Virus record (IMG/VR): IMGVR_UViG_3300033233_000042
Coordinates: 1 to 61,040 of that record
Reading direction: 5' to 3' (one strand)
DNA from: a virus
Length of the DNA: 61,040 bases
Shown: positions 23,926 through 31,855 of the stretch, piece by piece
How positions within the stretch are numbered: position 1 is the stretch's first letter
Layout: each line of letters starts with the position of its first letter
Program-made: the position numbers and the translations under genes
Notes under the pieces: model-generated
What the model was told of the DNA's origin: nothing
Seen by the model: the letters and a program-made list of their open reading frames with translations, nothing else
Databases searched by the model: none

Positions 23926-24315
23926 ATGAGGAAAGTTGATGTTGATGCTTTGAAAGAGAGATTTGGAATTCTCGAAACCTGGAACCGAATTCTCGTGAAT
24001 ACCACGCCGCACAAAATTGATATTATGCTCCAGGGCGAGATCCTAGAGATCCCTGCGGCGAAGCAACCTCTTAGACTGCGAGAGGAAGCGAGATTTATTG
24101 GTATCGCAGGCAACATCCCTCTGTATGCAAAAGAATTCCTCCTGGAAGGCGACTTACCTTCAGAGGATGAGAGATGCGAGATTCTATATATCGTGCCTGC
24201 TATTGTAGCTCAACTACTCAGAAAGAATCGGCGGGATCTCATAGTTCCACACAATCTCGTTAGGGACACTAACGGAAATATAATCGGATGCGGCGGCTTC
24301 GCCTTCGTAGACTAA
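23926..24315 (+). CDS. Small early protein of family b, copy 2, 129 aa
   Basis: Paralogue of the preceding gene (see the shared NTTP...PLRL core), with an extra N-terminal segment and a C-terminal Gly/Asn-rich end. ATG 23926 follows AAGGGAGGG; the open frame extends upstream without a ribosome site. Function unknown. Confidence 0.75.
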   Translation: MRKVDVDALKERFGILETWNRILVNTTPHKIDIMLQGEILEIPAAKQPLRLREEARFIGIAGNIPLYAKEFLLEGDLPSEDERCEILYIVPAIVAQLLRKNRRDLIVPHNLVRDTNGNIIGCGGFAFVD

Positions 24316-24325
24316 TCTAATTTAC

Positions 24326-24400
24326 CCTAGGAGAGCGACTTTAGGGTTCGGATATATAAACATACCACCCAATTCAGGGATTGCTCTCCTAGGCCTAAAG
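24326..24400 (+). promoter_or_regulatory. Long stem-loop / possible pseudoknot before family-a copy 2
   Basis: CCTAGGAGAGC (24,326-24,336) pairs exactly with GCTCTCCTAGG (24,383-24,393). CTTTAGG (24,339-24,345) can pair with CCTAAAG (24,394-24,400), which interleaves with the first stem. CCTAGGCCTAAA (24,388-24,399) also occurs at 21,596-21,607 in the methylase leader. A shared RNA signal is suggested. Confidence 0.5.
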
Positions 24401-24437
24401 ATGACCTGGATAGAGTGATAACCATAAGGGGGATAAG

Positions 24438-24665
24438 ATGTTTGTGATTATCGTAAGCACCGACAACCAGGACTCACTAATTGCAACCGATAAAGTAACT
24501 GCATCTAAGGGACGGTTAGGTGTGTTCCTGGCCAATGATTGGGATGCATCTCCTGCAGTTGCGGAGTGTGTCGCTCGGTTCCTCGAGTGCGAGTCTATCG
24601 AGGAAGTGAGAGAAAGAATAGTCGCCGGGGACTACAAGGTAGTCCCAGAATTAACAATATTGTAA
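24438..24665 (+). CDS. Small early protein of family a, copy 2, 75 aa
   Basis: Paralogue of the 89-residue protein at 22,780, with the same IIVSTD opening and the C-terminal EVRERIVAGDYKV unit. It is shorter in the N terminus and acidic overall. Ribosome site AAGGGGGATAAG. Function unknown. Confidence 0.75.
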   Translation: MFVIIVSTDNQDSLIATDKVTASKGRLGVFLANDWDASPAVAECVARFLECESIEEVRERIVAGDYKVVPELTIL

Positions 24666-24686
24666 CCAGCCGAGGGAGGGTCGGCT

Positions 24687-25436
24687 ATGATGGAATATAA
24701 ATTGAAGAGCGTGAACATTAAAGCATTCTATACTATTAGCAATCTCAATATCGCACCACAGGGAAAGCATGTCCGAGTCTCTGGCAAGACCGGAGCAGGT
24801 AAGACCACAGTGGTTGGAGCGATCCTGCATGCTCTCTCTTGGGTAGATGCGAAGGGACACAAACGTGTTCCTGGTGCCGTGGTCGACTTTACTCTAATGG
24901 GAGAAGAGCGTCCGGAAACACCGATACATCCGGCTCTGATCTATCCGCAGATGCACGATGGACATCCTACTCTTCTGGTTAAAGAGATTCTGTATCCGCA
25001 ACTAAGCAAGCTAGAATCTGAGCTGCGTAAAGTTAAGAGTAAAATCAAGTTTCTGAACGACATGACAGAATATCTGGAGGCCTGTGAGAGCATTCCACCG
25101 GTTCGTATAACAAATGAGAGAATTGAATTGATGAAACAGCTGGACAAGCTTTATATGGATATCGACCAATACAAATATGTGTTTGAAGCTGATCTCCTGT
25201 TTGTGAAGTGGAATGCCTATAAGGATTATCACTACATGTCTTATGCCGAGAAGGTCGCCCTTTTGTTCAATTGCATAGCTGATATAGAAGAGCGCTTAGG
25301 CATCAGGTTTTTCAAGCTTGTAGATGACGGTGAAAGGCTAAGTCCAGAATTTATCGAGAACATTAAATCCAGGTGGCAGGTTATTTACACTTGGAAAGAG
25401 TATAACGAAGATCTAACCATAACGGTGGAGGATTAA
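24687..25436 (+). CDS. SMC/RecN-like ATPase fragment-type protein, 249 aa
   Basis: Seen: a Walker A GKTGAGKTT at residues 33-41 after a beta strand typical of AAA_23/SMC N-terminal domains, then charged helices (about 105-160) likely to be coiled coil. No ABC signature (LSGG) or Walker B is visible, so the C-terminal half-site of a full SMC ATPase is missing. It lies two bases before recT, as phage recombination ATPases often do. It may work with RecT or use a partner subunit to complete its ATP site (inference). Confidence 0.7.
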   Translation: MMEYKLKSVNIKAFYTISNLNIAPQGKHVRVSGKTGAGKTTVVGAILHALSWVDAKGHKRVPGAVVDFTLMGEERPETPIHPALIYPQMHDGHPTLLVKEILYPQLSKLESELRKVKSKIKFLNDMTEYLEACESIPPVRITNERIELMKQLDKLYMDIDQYKYVFEADLLFVKWNAYKDYHYMSYAEKVALLFNCIADIEERLGIRFFKLVDDGERLSPEFIENIKSRWQVIYTWKEYNEDLTITVED

Positions 25437-25437
25437 C

Positions 25438-26184
25438 ATGAGTGGAAACATTGCAAAATTGAATCAACTTCTAGCAACCCCAAGCGTTAAACAAAAGTTT
25501 GTCGATGCACTAGGCAAGGAAGCGGGATCCTTTCTGGCCTCACTAGTAGAGGTCTATTCCAACACGGGTCTCAGGGACTGCGATCCTGGGGATGTCTTGC
25601 GTGAAGCTCTGAAGGCGGCCGCCCTCAGACTCCCAATTGTCTCTGCTCTCGGTTATGCTTATCTGATTCCCTACAAGCGTGGCAACCGGACGATTCCACA
25701 GTTCCAGCTCGGCTATCGAGGTCTTATCCAGCTTGCTCTCCGCTCTGGTCAATACAAGCGCATTGCTGTTACTGAGGTCTATGAGGGAGAGCGGATTATC
25801 AAGAAGATAACTGGCGAGATCGAGAAGGCGGGAGAGCCTCTTAGTGACAACATCATTGGACTCATCGGTTACTTCCAGCTCAATTCCGGCTTTGAATGTT
25901 GGGACTCCATAACCAGAGAAGAAGCAGAAGCACACGGCAAGAGGTTCTCTAAGTCGTTCGACAGTCCATCCTCTCCATGGCAGACTGACTTCTGGGCTAT
26001 GGCCAAGAAGACACTGCTCAAGCGGATGCTGTCCAAATATGGGCTTATCTCTGTTGAGTTTGTCCAGGCTCTTGCTCAGGATAAGGAACCCGAGCAGATA
26101 GAGGGGCAAGGGGAAATTGAATTTATAGATGTAGATTACTCTGAGGTAGAAAAGGAGGGTAAAGATGAGAATCGAGAAAGTTAA
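25438..26184 (+). CDS. recT: RecT family single-strand annealing protein, 248 aa
   Basis: Seen: AYLIPYKRGNRTIPQFQLGY (residues 74-93), GLIQLALRSG (95-104) and DFWAMAKKTLLKRMLSKYG near residue 190 follow the RecT family pattern. The C terminus is acidic. It anneals single strands during recombination, repair and perhaps concatemer formation. In this phage it also offers a route for exchange between the two tandem genomes. It is coupled to the upstream ATPase and overlaps the next gene by 20 bases. Confidence 0.9.
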   Translation: MSGNIAKLNQLLATPSVKQKFVDALGKEAGSFLASLVEVYSNTGLRDCDPGDVLREALKAAALRLPIVSALGYAYLIPYKRGNRTIPQFQLGYRGLIQLALRSGQYKRIAVTEVYEGERIIKKITGEIEKAGEPLSDNIIGLIGYFQLNSGFECWDSITREEAEAHGKRFSKSFDSPSSPWQTDFWAMAKKTLLKRMLSKYGLISVEFVQALAQDKEPEQIEGQGEIEFIDVDYSEVEKEGKDENRES

Positions 26185-26413
26185 GGCTTATGTCGAGGCA
26201 ATAGAAAAGATGTTCGGTGAGGAGGAAATTGTCTCTGTCGAGATGAATGAGTTCGTGATTAAGGTGGAAACCACCTGGGACGTATTTGTGGAACATCTCA
26301 GAGCTAACGACAGAGCAGAATGCTATGGTAAATTCGACAAACAGAATAGTCAGCTGATTCTCTCGTTTAGGTGTGACGACGGCTTTGTTCTAGTAACTAA
26401 GAAGCAGATCTAA
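26165..26413 (+). CDS. Unknown small protein after recT, 82 aa
   Basis: Not recognised. An alpha/beta protein with a helical N terminus (VKAYVEAIEKMFGEEE) and a C-terminal strand-rich part. It starts inside recT with GGAGGGTAAAG upstream. It could modulate recombination, judging only by position. Confidence 0.65.
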   Translation: MRIEKVKAYVEAIEKMFGEEEIVSVEMNEFVIKVETTWDVFVEHLRANDRAECYGKFDKQNSQLILSFRCDDGFVLVTKKQI

Positions 26414-26424
26414 TAAAACAGAAA

Positions 26425-26444
26425 CCCCTCCCATCTGGGAGGGG
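26425..26444 (+). other. GC hairpin without U-run
   Basis: CCCCTCCCA-TC-TGGGAGGGG between two early genes. No T-run follows on the plus strand, so it is unlikely to be an efficient terminator. It may stabilise or punctuate the message. Confidence 0.5.
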
Positions 26445-26470
26445 AAACCAACCAAAAGGAGGGTCGTGGG

Positions 26471-26983
26471 ATGTTTTTAGATAACATAACACACAGTAGG
26501 GAGGAAGTCAACAGTATGTTTGAACAAGACACAGTACTCTTCACCAAAAAGGAATACATCCCCGAGCTTGCAGACGTTGTGGAGGTGGTTAAGGACAGAT
26601 CTAACACAAGGCATATCCCTGTCTTTCGTGGAAGATCTAGTCTGATCACGGACGAGAAGTGGCTCCAAGAGTGGTTGGACGAGCATTCCCTCTGCCTAGA
26701 GGATGTGTTTGAGAAATGGGAGCCCTTTCCTAAGGAAGGAAGTGTGGAAAATCTAGGCAGTATAGAGGAGCTGTTCAACCTTGCTGGAGACAGGGTGCTG
26801 TTAGATATTAGACCGCAATTTCAGAGTAAGTTTGGGAGCAGGCAGATAATTCTATCAAGAGGAGGTGGAAAACATGACGAAAACATAAGAGTAGTGTATC
26901 CGGGAGAGCTGGCGTTGATTCTCAAGAGTAACGGTCTGAAATTCAGAGATGTGTTTACAAAATGGAGGGTAATGGAGGGGTAG
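26471..26983 (+). CDS. Unknown early protein with repeated DVFxKW motif, 170 aa
   Basis: Not recognised. A helical unit ending CLEDVFEKWEPF (about residue 75) recurs near the C terminus as KFRDVFTKWRVM, suggesting two related helical units separated by a beta part. Strong AAGGAGGG site. It is followed by two small helical genes. Confidence 0.7.
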   Translation: MFLDNITHSREEVNSMFEQDTVLFTKKEYIPELADVVEVVKDRSNTRHIPVFRGRSSLITDEKWLQEWLDEHSLCLEDVFEKWEPFPKEGSVENLGSIEELFNLAGDRVLLDIRPQFQSKFGSRQIILSRGGGKHDENIRVVYPGELALILKSNGLKFRDVFTKWRVMEG

Positions 26984-26985
26984 AT

Positions 26986-27189
26986 ATGAGACTGGATATT
27001 CTGAAGTATAGAGTGATGGATCATGTCTGCAACATCGCAAAACACATCTGCATTGAACGAGGTTACCTGGCGGAAGGGCTCTATTTAGCACAGGAGCTTA
27101 AAGACCGCTGGGATGAGATTTTCGATTCGGCAATGAAAAAGATTCCCAGAAAGGAGAGAGATGACAATGGGAAAGACGATGAAGAATAG
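26986..27189 (+). CDS. Small helical early protein, 67 aa
   Basis: Not recognised. ATG 26986 follows GGAGGGG and comes right after the previous stop; longer starts lie inside the upstream gene. The product is helical with an acidic C terminus. It shares a weak pattern with the next gene (LxxELKDRWDEIFDSA versus VSKALASEWQSILHLAD), so the two may be duplicates. Confidence 0.65.
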   Translation: MRLDILKYRVMDHVCNIAKHICIERGYLAEGLYLAQELKDRWDEIFDSAMKKIPRKERDDNGKDDEE

Positions 27190-27403
27190 GGAAGACGAAC
27201 TGTTAGAACATCTTTGCTTAGAGGTGATCAGGTTCTACATTAACCTCAAAGACTATGTGGCGGCTAATTACGTAAGTAAAGCGCTTGCTAGCGAGTGGCA
27301 ATCTATCCTCCATCTCGCAGATGTCATGCAAGAGGTAGAAGCAGAGCGACAATTAGCCAGTAGATCCAGATCGGATCGTGTCTATGAGTCTAAACGAGAT
27401 TAG
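27167..27403 (+). CDS. Small helical early protein, 78 aa
   Basis: Not recognised. ATG 27167 is eight bases after AAGGAGAG and is preferred over ATG 27161. It overlaps its neighbours at both ends. Possible paralogue of the preceding protein. The C terminus is rich in Arg and Ser. Confidence 0.6.
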   Translation: MGKTMKNREDELLEHLCLEVIRFYINLKDYVAANYVSKALASEWQSILHLADVMQEVEAERQLASRSRSDRVYESKRD

Positions 27404-27992
27404 GATCTATAGTTCCAGCTCAGATAAGGGATCCTCGTGTGAGATCTGGGGAGTGCTCCTGGATGCGGGGGCTCTCCCCCGGGTTAGCCTATTCGGACGA
27501 ACCTGCTTGGTGTCGCATATGCACGGGGATCATGTCAGGAAGGCGAAGGAGTTTGAATTCCGTGGTTGCAGGGTGCTGTATCCAGGCAAAGACTTCGGGC
27601 ATAAGAGCGTGATGAAGGTGGGGGATGTTTTAGTCAAAGCTGTGCTTCTGATGCACGATATTGATTGCTACGGCTTCCTTCTTCGGAAGGGTTCAGAATA
27701 TGCTCTCTATGCTGTCGACACATACGACATCCCCTATCGATTCCCGAAACTCAGATGGCTCCTGCTTGGTATTGATTATGACGAATACACGCTCTGGAAC
27801 AGCGCTCTAAATCACGAACTTCCTCTCAGCCTAGCGGAGCGTATATCTAACTCGCACATGTCGCTAGAGAGAGCGAGGCGCTTTCTGGCTAGGCAGGAAT
27901 ATGAAAACCTGGTGATTATGCACTATGGCCAATGGCTTAACCTAGAACTAGCAAGGGAGATAGGAGGGTCATTATGGACGGAGATAAAATAA
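27384..27992 (+). CDS. Metallo-beta-lactamase-fold hydrolase, 202 aa
   Basis: Seen: SHMHGDH (residues 44-50) is the HxHxDH metal motif. Later His/Asp residues (HD near 90, VDTYD near 110, NSHMS near 152, MHYGQW near 180) can complete a two-metal site. MBL-fold proteins in phage recombination or repair operons are often nucleases or phosphodiesterases; the substrate cannot be told here. The start is ATG 27384 or the GTG two codons earlier, both with weak ribosome sites; translation is probably coupled to the overlapping upstream gene. Confidence 0.8.
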   Translation: MSLNEIRIYSSSSDKGSSCEIWGVLLDAGALPRVSLFGRTCLVSHMHGDHVRKAKEFEFRGCRVLYPGKDFGHKSVMKVGDVLVKAVLLMHDIDCYGFLLRKGSEYALYAVDTYDIPYRFPKLRWLLLGIDYDEYTLWNSALNHELPLSLAERISNSHMSLERARRFLARQEYENLVIMHYGQWLNLELAREIGGSLWTEIK

Positions 27993-28666
27993 GAAGAGAT
28001 TTTGAGGAGTTTCTCGATAAACACCCGGAGACTGTATTTGAGAAACACGGACGTAGGTTATTCGCCTCAAGCAACTTATCTGCATTCTGCTTCGAGTATG
28101 ACTATCCGATTAATCATGCAAGAAAAGAGCTAAAGAGATTAGGTGCTATAAGCAACTATGTGGTCTCTGTGCGTGATCCGGAGACTAAGACTACCGTGGC
28201 TTGTTACGCTCTAGACGGTGAAAGCAACGTCCCGGAAAATGAACTTGTGGAGGAGGCTAAACAGATTATAGAGCACGCACCTAAGATAGTGTGGGAGACC
28301 CGCATATGGATACGCAAACAGCATCTTCTTCCTCTTTGTAAGAAGTATAGCATTAGTTACTATCGCCTAATTATGATACTTCGCAGACATGGGCTTGTCA
28401 CCGGAACCAGGACAATATATGATAAAGAGACGTGCACTCTCGTCAACTCAGCAGAAGTTTTGTGTGGTGACTGGGAGAAACAAACTGTGGAGAGAGTTAG
28501 AGAGCTATTAAAGGGGAAACTGCTTGAGGGAAGGTTTGTGACACAGGATAGTCTATCAGATCTCGCCAGAAACATAAATATGGATCATAGAGATCTTGTC
28601 AGCCTTCTAAAGAAGAATGGTCTTATTGGAGATCGGATGACTGTCTTCGTAGTGAAGGGGACATAA
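27974..28666 (+). CDS. Triple helix-turn-helix protein, 230 aa
   Basis: Seen: three similar helical units, around residues 28-58 (FASSNLSAFCFEYDYPINHA), 108-142 (RKQHLLPLCKKYSISYYRL) and 186-220 (VTQDSLSDLARNINMDHRDL). Each ends in a leucine/glycine turn (LKRLGAI, LRRHGLV, LKKNGLI). Each looks like a winged or simple HTH. A protein with three such units could bind repeated operators such as the iterons. Not matched to a known family; the DNA-binding role is inferred. Confidence 0.65.
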   Translation: MDGDKIRRDFEEFLDKHPETVFEKHGRRLFASSNLSAFCFEYDYPINHARKELKRLGAISNYVVSVRDPETKTTVACYALDGESNVPENELVEEAKQIIEHAPKIVWETRIWIRKQHLLPLCKKYSISYYRLIMILRRHGLVTGTRTIYDKETCTLVNSAEVLCGDWEKQTVERVRELLKGKLLEGRFVTQDSLSDLARNINMDHRDLVSLLKKNGLIGDRMTVFVVKGT

Positions 28667-28667
28667 G

Positions 28668-28991
28668 ATGGGAGAGTTGGGAACAAGGAGGAGACGACCT
28701 GCCAGATATAACCTATTTGCGGCGAGAGTAGGCAACAGGCTCTCCTGCAGGGATATGGCTAGGATGCTCGGTATCTCGCACGAAGCCTATCTAAATATTG
28801 AGCATGGGTGGACAAAGAAGATAGACCACCGGGTGGCGCAGAAGCTGGTGGAAATATTCGGAATGAGACCGGAGGAACTCTTTGCGGGTAAAGAATTCTC
28901 TATATGCGAAAACAAAAGACTATTTAAGAAGCCTGGGCTATCCTCTAGTAGAGAAGACAGAAAACTGGAACTCGTTTGCATACAGACATAA
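28668..28991 (+). CDS. XRE-type HTH regulator, 107 aa
   Basis: Seen: an HTH of the Cro/CI type at about residues 24-72 (CRDMARMLGISHEAYLNIEHG then QKLVEIFGMRPEELF). The basic N terminus may contact DNA. The last 37 residues overlap the next gene in another frame and look less protein-like. It could repress or switch early promoters. Confidence 0.75.
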   Translation: MGELGTRRRRPARYNLFAARVGNRLSCRDMARMLGISHEAYLNIEHGWTKKIDHRVAQKLVEIFGMRPEELFAGKEFSICENKRLFKKPGLSSSREDRKLELVCIQT

Positions 28992-29229
28992 CGACCTGTT
29001 CGGGTTCATAGATTTTCTGGCTGTATCTCCAGAGCATGGGACGCTCGCCCTGCAGGTTACGAGCTTCTCCAATAGATCTGCTAGAAAGAAAAAGATCTTA
29101 GAGCACAGAGAGAAGGTAGAGATTCTGCTCCGGGCGGGATGGCGTGTTGCTGTCCTGTCCTGGAAAAAGAAAGGACGTTCGTGGACTCCAGACTTGCTGG
29201 AGATAACGTATGAGGTGCTATCTGAATGA
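28882..29229 (+). CDS. PD-(D/E)XK-like nuclease, 115 aa, TTG start
   Basis: Seen: TTG 28882 follows GGAGGAACTC. The core GFIDFLAVSPEHGTLALQVTS (split in two strands, about residues 41-61) has Asp then Gln-Val-Thr in place of the usual Glu-x-Lys. It is followed by an Arg/Lys helix and GWRVAVLSWKKKGR. This matches a branch of small phage restriction-like nucleases with a QxT variant of the site. Possible junction resolvase or DNA-processing role. The 110-base overlap with the HTH gene is unusual. Confidence 0.65.
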   Translation: MRVKNSLYAKTKDYLRSLGYPLVEKTENWNSFAYRHNDLFGFIDFLAVSPEHGTLALQVTSFSNRSARKKKILEHREKVEILLRAGWRVAVLSWKKKGRSWTPDLLEITYEVLSE

Positions 29230-30121
29230 AGTCAAGACATTCCTGGATATTGCATTCGACAAGTTATTGGATGATGAATATATCCTACTGCAATATGCCC
29301 CCAGTGGCGATAAGTTATTTACTGGTCGCTTTGCTGGTAAGAAAGAGCAAATTCTCGACTTCGTGTCTCAGCACCAGAACTACGCTTATGGGATTCATCT
29401 CTCGACAAGGAAGGTAAGCAACCTAGAGCTATTCAATGAGAGATCTAACATGTCTATGACCTCGCCTTACCGACTGCACTTTATAGCTATCGATCTAGAC
29501 CTGAGAAAGACATGGTCACAAGAAGACTTCCCGGAGTTCGAGTTGTTTGAAAAAAGCGTTCTCAACTCTCTGGTGGAATACTTAGGCAGAATGGGATTTA
29601 AGCTCAACCTGCTTGGCTATACAAGCGAGCACGAAGGTAAGAGAAATTGGTTAGGGGTCATATCTATTGTCCCAAAGCCGTGGGAATATGACCCGCTATC
29701 AGTCCTGCTTGGCTGGAACGATCTGGCTTATGTAGATCGTGGTATCACATCGCTTAAGGCTGTCAGACTGCTTGGAACAAGGAATGGAGAATCAGAATCT
29801 AGGCTTCTGAAGTTCAGAAAGACTCCGAGACAGAACATCCCTTTGGCAAAGAGAAATACAAACAGAAGCATCTCATATTCTGACTTCCCAGCAGAAGGAG
29901 CACTTGATAAGATTCTGACGAAGTATGGATACAGAGCACAAAGAGTAAGAAAAGGATATATGATCAGGTGTCCATTCCATGATGACAAAAATCCGTCCAT
30001 GCTGGTATTCGAGGATGGGCGTGGGGCATACTGCTTCGGTTGCAATAAATATTATCCCATCTCGAGGGACGGTGAGTTTATAGTGAGGGAGGATCGATAT
30101 GGAAGTAAGGGTAGACTTTAA
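29210..30121 (+). CDS. Archaeo-eukaryotic-type primase with C-terminal CHC2-like zinc finger, 303 aa
   Basis: Seen: FIAIDLDLRK (D95-x-D97), SEH (139-141) and VD (175-176) followed by RLLGTRN (186-192) are the three metal/nucleotide motifs of archaeo-eukaryotic primases, including the (R)LPGTxN-type motif. The C terminus carries C254-P-F-H257 and C275-F-G-C278 with DDKNPS between, the zinc finger pattern of bacterial DnaG-type primases. The combination in this order is unusual. It would synthesise primers, or act as a primase-polymerase. It overlaps both neighbours. The motif assignment is by eye. Confidence 0.75.
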   Translation: MRCYLNEVKTFLDIAFDKLLDDEYILLQYAPSGDKLFTGRFAGKKEQILDFVSQHQNYAYGIHLSTRKVSNLELFNERSNMSMTSPYRLHFIAIDLDLRKTWSQEDFPEFELFEKSVLNSLVEYLGRMGFKLNLLGYTSEHEGKRNWLGVISIVPKPWEYDPLSVLLGWNDLAYVDRGITSLKAVRLLGTRNGESESRLLKFRKTPRQNIPLAKRNTNRSISYSDFPAEGALDKILTKYGYRAQRVRKGYMIRCPFHDDKNPSMLVFEDGRGAYCFGCNKYYPISRDGEFIVREDRYGSKGRL

Positions 30122-31853
30122 ACAGAAACTATTTGAGACTGAAGGGATCCCGAAGACTGTAGTTCTTCCCTACGGGGAAAGAGTAACGTTTTCAACAATG
30201 GCTGAAGGGGGAAGGAAGCTTGCCCTTGGCTTTACTAAGCTGGTCTTGGATGGCGTCTGGTTCGGATACATCACAAAAGAGAAACGTGTGTCTGCTGTCA
30301 GAGATAACTTCATTGCATATCCTATTGGGCGGTTGAAGGTCGGAGATGAGGAATTCATGTATATCTTCTACACGCTAGGGTTTCACTTTGCGCACGAAAG
30401 AAGCGGTATTGTAATAAACGAGGTTATAGATGTTTCGAGAGTAGAAGCGTTTGATTATTCTACTCCTGTCTTTGCCAAGAATCCTAGCGCATACAAACTC
30501 TACCAGTTCGGTTTTCAGCCGCTCTCTGGCGGTGAATGGGAATTTATCGACCGCAACTCTGAGGAAATCATGCTGGCGCAAAACATCCGGGGAATAACAG
30601 CACTGCGGAAGTTTCCAACAGGAGAGATTCTCGCTCTAGGTGGGAAGAAGCTTGCTTTTGCCACAGATGCAGCATTGCATCTCTACTCTGGTGCTACAGC
30701 AAAGGCCATACTTACTAGACTTATCGAAGAGGCAGGCAAGACAGGAACCTACAATCTATCGCCGGAACAGCTTTCTCTAGTCGAATTTTCCAGAGAGAAC
30801 GAGGCTTTCAAATTCTACGAGGAATACTGCCCTGGCATTATATTGTCTCCAGAGGAAGTTCAATTATTGATCAGACTTGCTGATAATTTTAGAGTCGATT
30901 CAATCACATATAGACTCACTGAAAACGGAATGACGCTAATTCTAAAAGAGAGAGGGCTTGTAAGAGAAGTGCCCATGGATGTTTTTCTGTCGTCGAAGGG
31001 ATTTACGAAGCTGGATGGTTATTCCGGTGTAGAATATCTCACGATGTCTGACTATGCTAGGTCTAAGAAAACAAAGATTCAGGCAGTGTGGCTTGTCTTT
31101 GCTAGATATCTCCTACACAAGTTCGGAATCGACTCCAATGATCTAGCAAAGAGAACTTACGAGGAGGTTCTTAAAACTATCAGACGTATTGTATCAAGCG
31201 CAAACAAGGTGCCATCTATGAAGCATCTGCAGATGTCAGTAAAGGAACAGGCAACCAGTGGGATATTCCACACAGTCCACAAGTATATCGAAGATGGTAA
31301 GGCCTACATTCCCAAGCTGGAACTGCTGAAATACATAAAGCTAAATGAGTTTGCATATCCAGGGGATTACCAGACCTTCTCTAGAATCTTGGCAGAGATC
31401 ACGGATTCTTACAGCTACGGAAGTATGGATTGCTTCGTATTTGCACTGACAGAAGAAGAAATCAGACAAGAAGAGAAGGTTGAGAGCAGAGAAGTATTAA
31501 AAGAGTTCCTCAACAACTCTGCAGAAGATGTTCTTACTGAGATTCCGGAAAAGATGCTGGACGAGGTTAGACCGCTGGGAGTTGTATTCATAACAGGTAA
31601 CGGCAAGGCTAAGATGAGAATGACGCCTCAGGAAGTAGTATTTGATGTGCTCGGGAAAATAGAGAGAAGAGCCTCCGTGGGGCTGCAATTTGAGAGCGAG
31701 GATATTGCAAGAAGAATGGCTACTGTGTTTGAACCGTATGAGCCTAAAATCTCCGGAGACATGATTCTCTTCGGCGATACAGACTTCGGTTACGATAGGT
31801 ATTATGTAAAAATATCTGACGATGGTTATCTGGTGTTTGAAGAGGGGAGTTAA
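30099..31853 (+). CDS. Unknown replication-module protein, 584 aa
   Basis: Not recognised. Mixed alpha/beta with no Walker A, polymerase A/B/C motif or zinc finger that I can see. The middle third (about 330-420) is helical with basic patches. The C-terminal 90 residues are beta-rich and acidic. It overlaps the primase gene by 23 bases and ends two bases before the helicase gene, so it is probably part of the replication complex. A divergent polymerase, primase partner or helicase loader are options, none shown. Confidence 0.7.
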   Translation: MEVRVDFKQKLFETEGIPKTVVLPYGERVTFSTMAEGGRKLALGFTKLVLDGVWFGYITKEKRVSAVRDNFIAYPIGRLKVGDEEFMYIFYTLGFHFAHERSGIVINEVIDVSRVEAFDYSTPVFAKNPSAYKLYQFGFQPLSGGEWEFIDRNSEEIMLAQNIRGITALRKFPTGEILALGGKKLAFATDAALHLYSGATAKAILTRLIEEAGKTGTYNLSPEQLSLVEFSRENEAFKFYEEYCPGIILSPEEVQLLIRLADNFRVDSITYRLTENGMTLILKERGLVREVPMDVFLSSKGFTKLDGYSGVEYLTMSDYARSKKTKIQAVWLVFARYLLHKFGIDSNDLAKRTYEEVLKTIRRIVSSANKVPSMKHLQMSVKEQATSGIFHTVHKYIEDGKAYIPKLELLKYIKLNEFAYPGDYQTFSRILAEITDSYSYGSMDCFVFALTEEEIRQEEKVESREVLKEFLNNSAEDVLTEIPEKMLDEVRPLGVVFITGNGKAKMRMTPQEVVFDVLGKIERRASVGLQFESEDIARRMATVFEPYEPKISGDMILFGDTDFGYDRYYVKISDDGYLVFEEGS

Positions 31854-31855
31854 CC

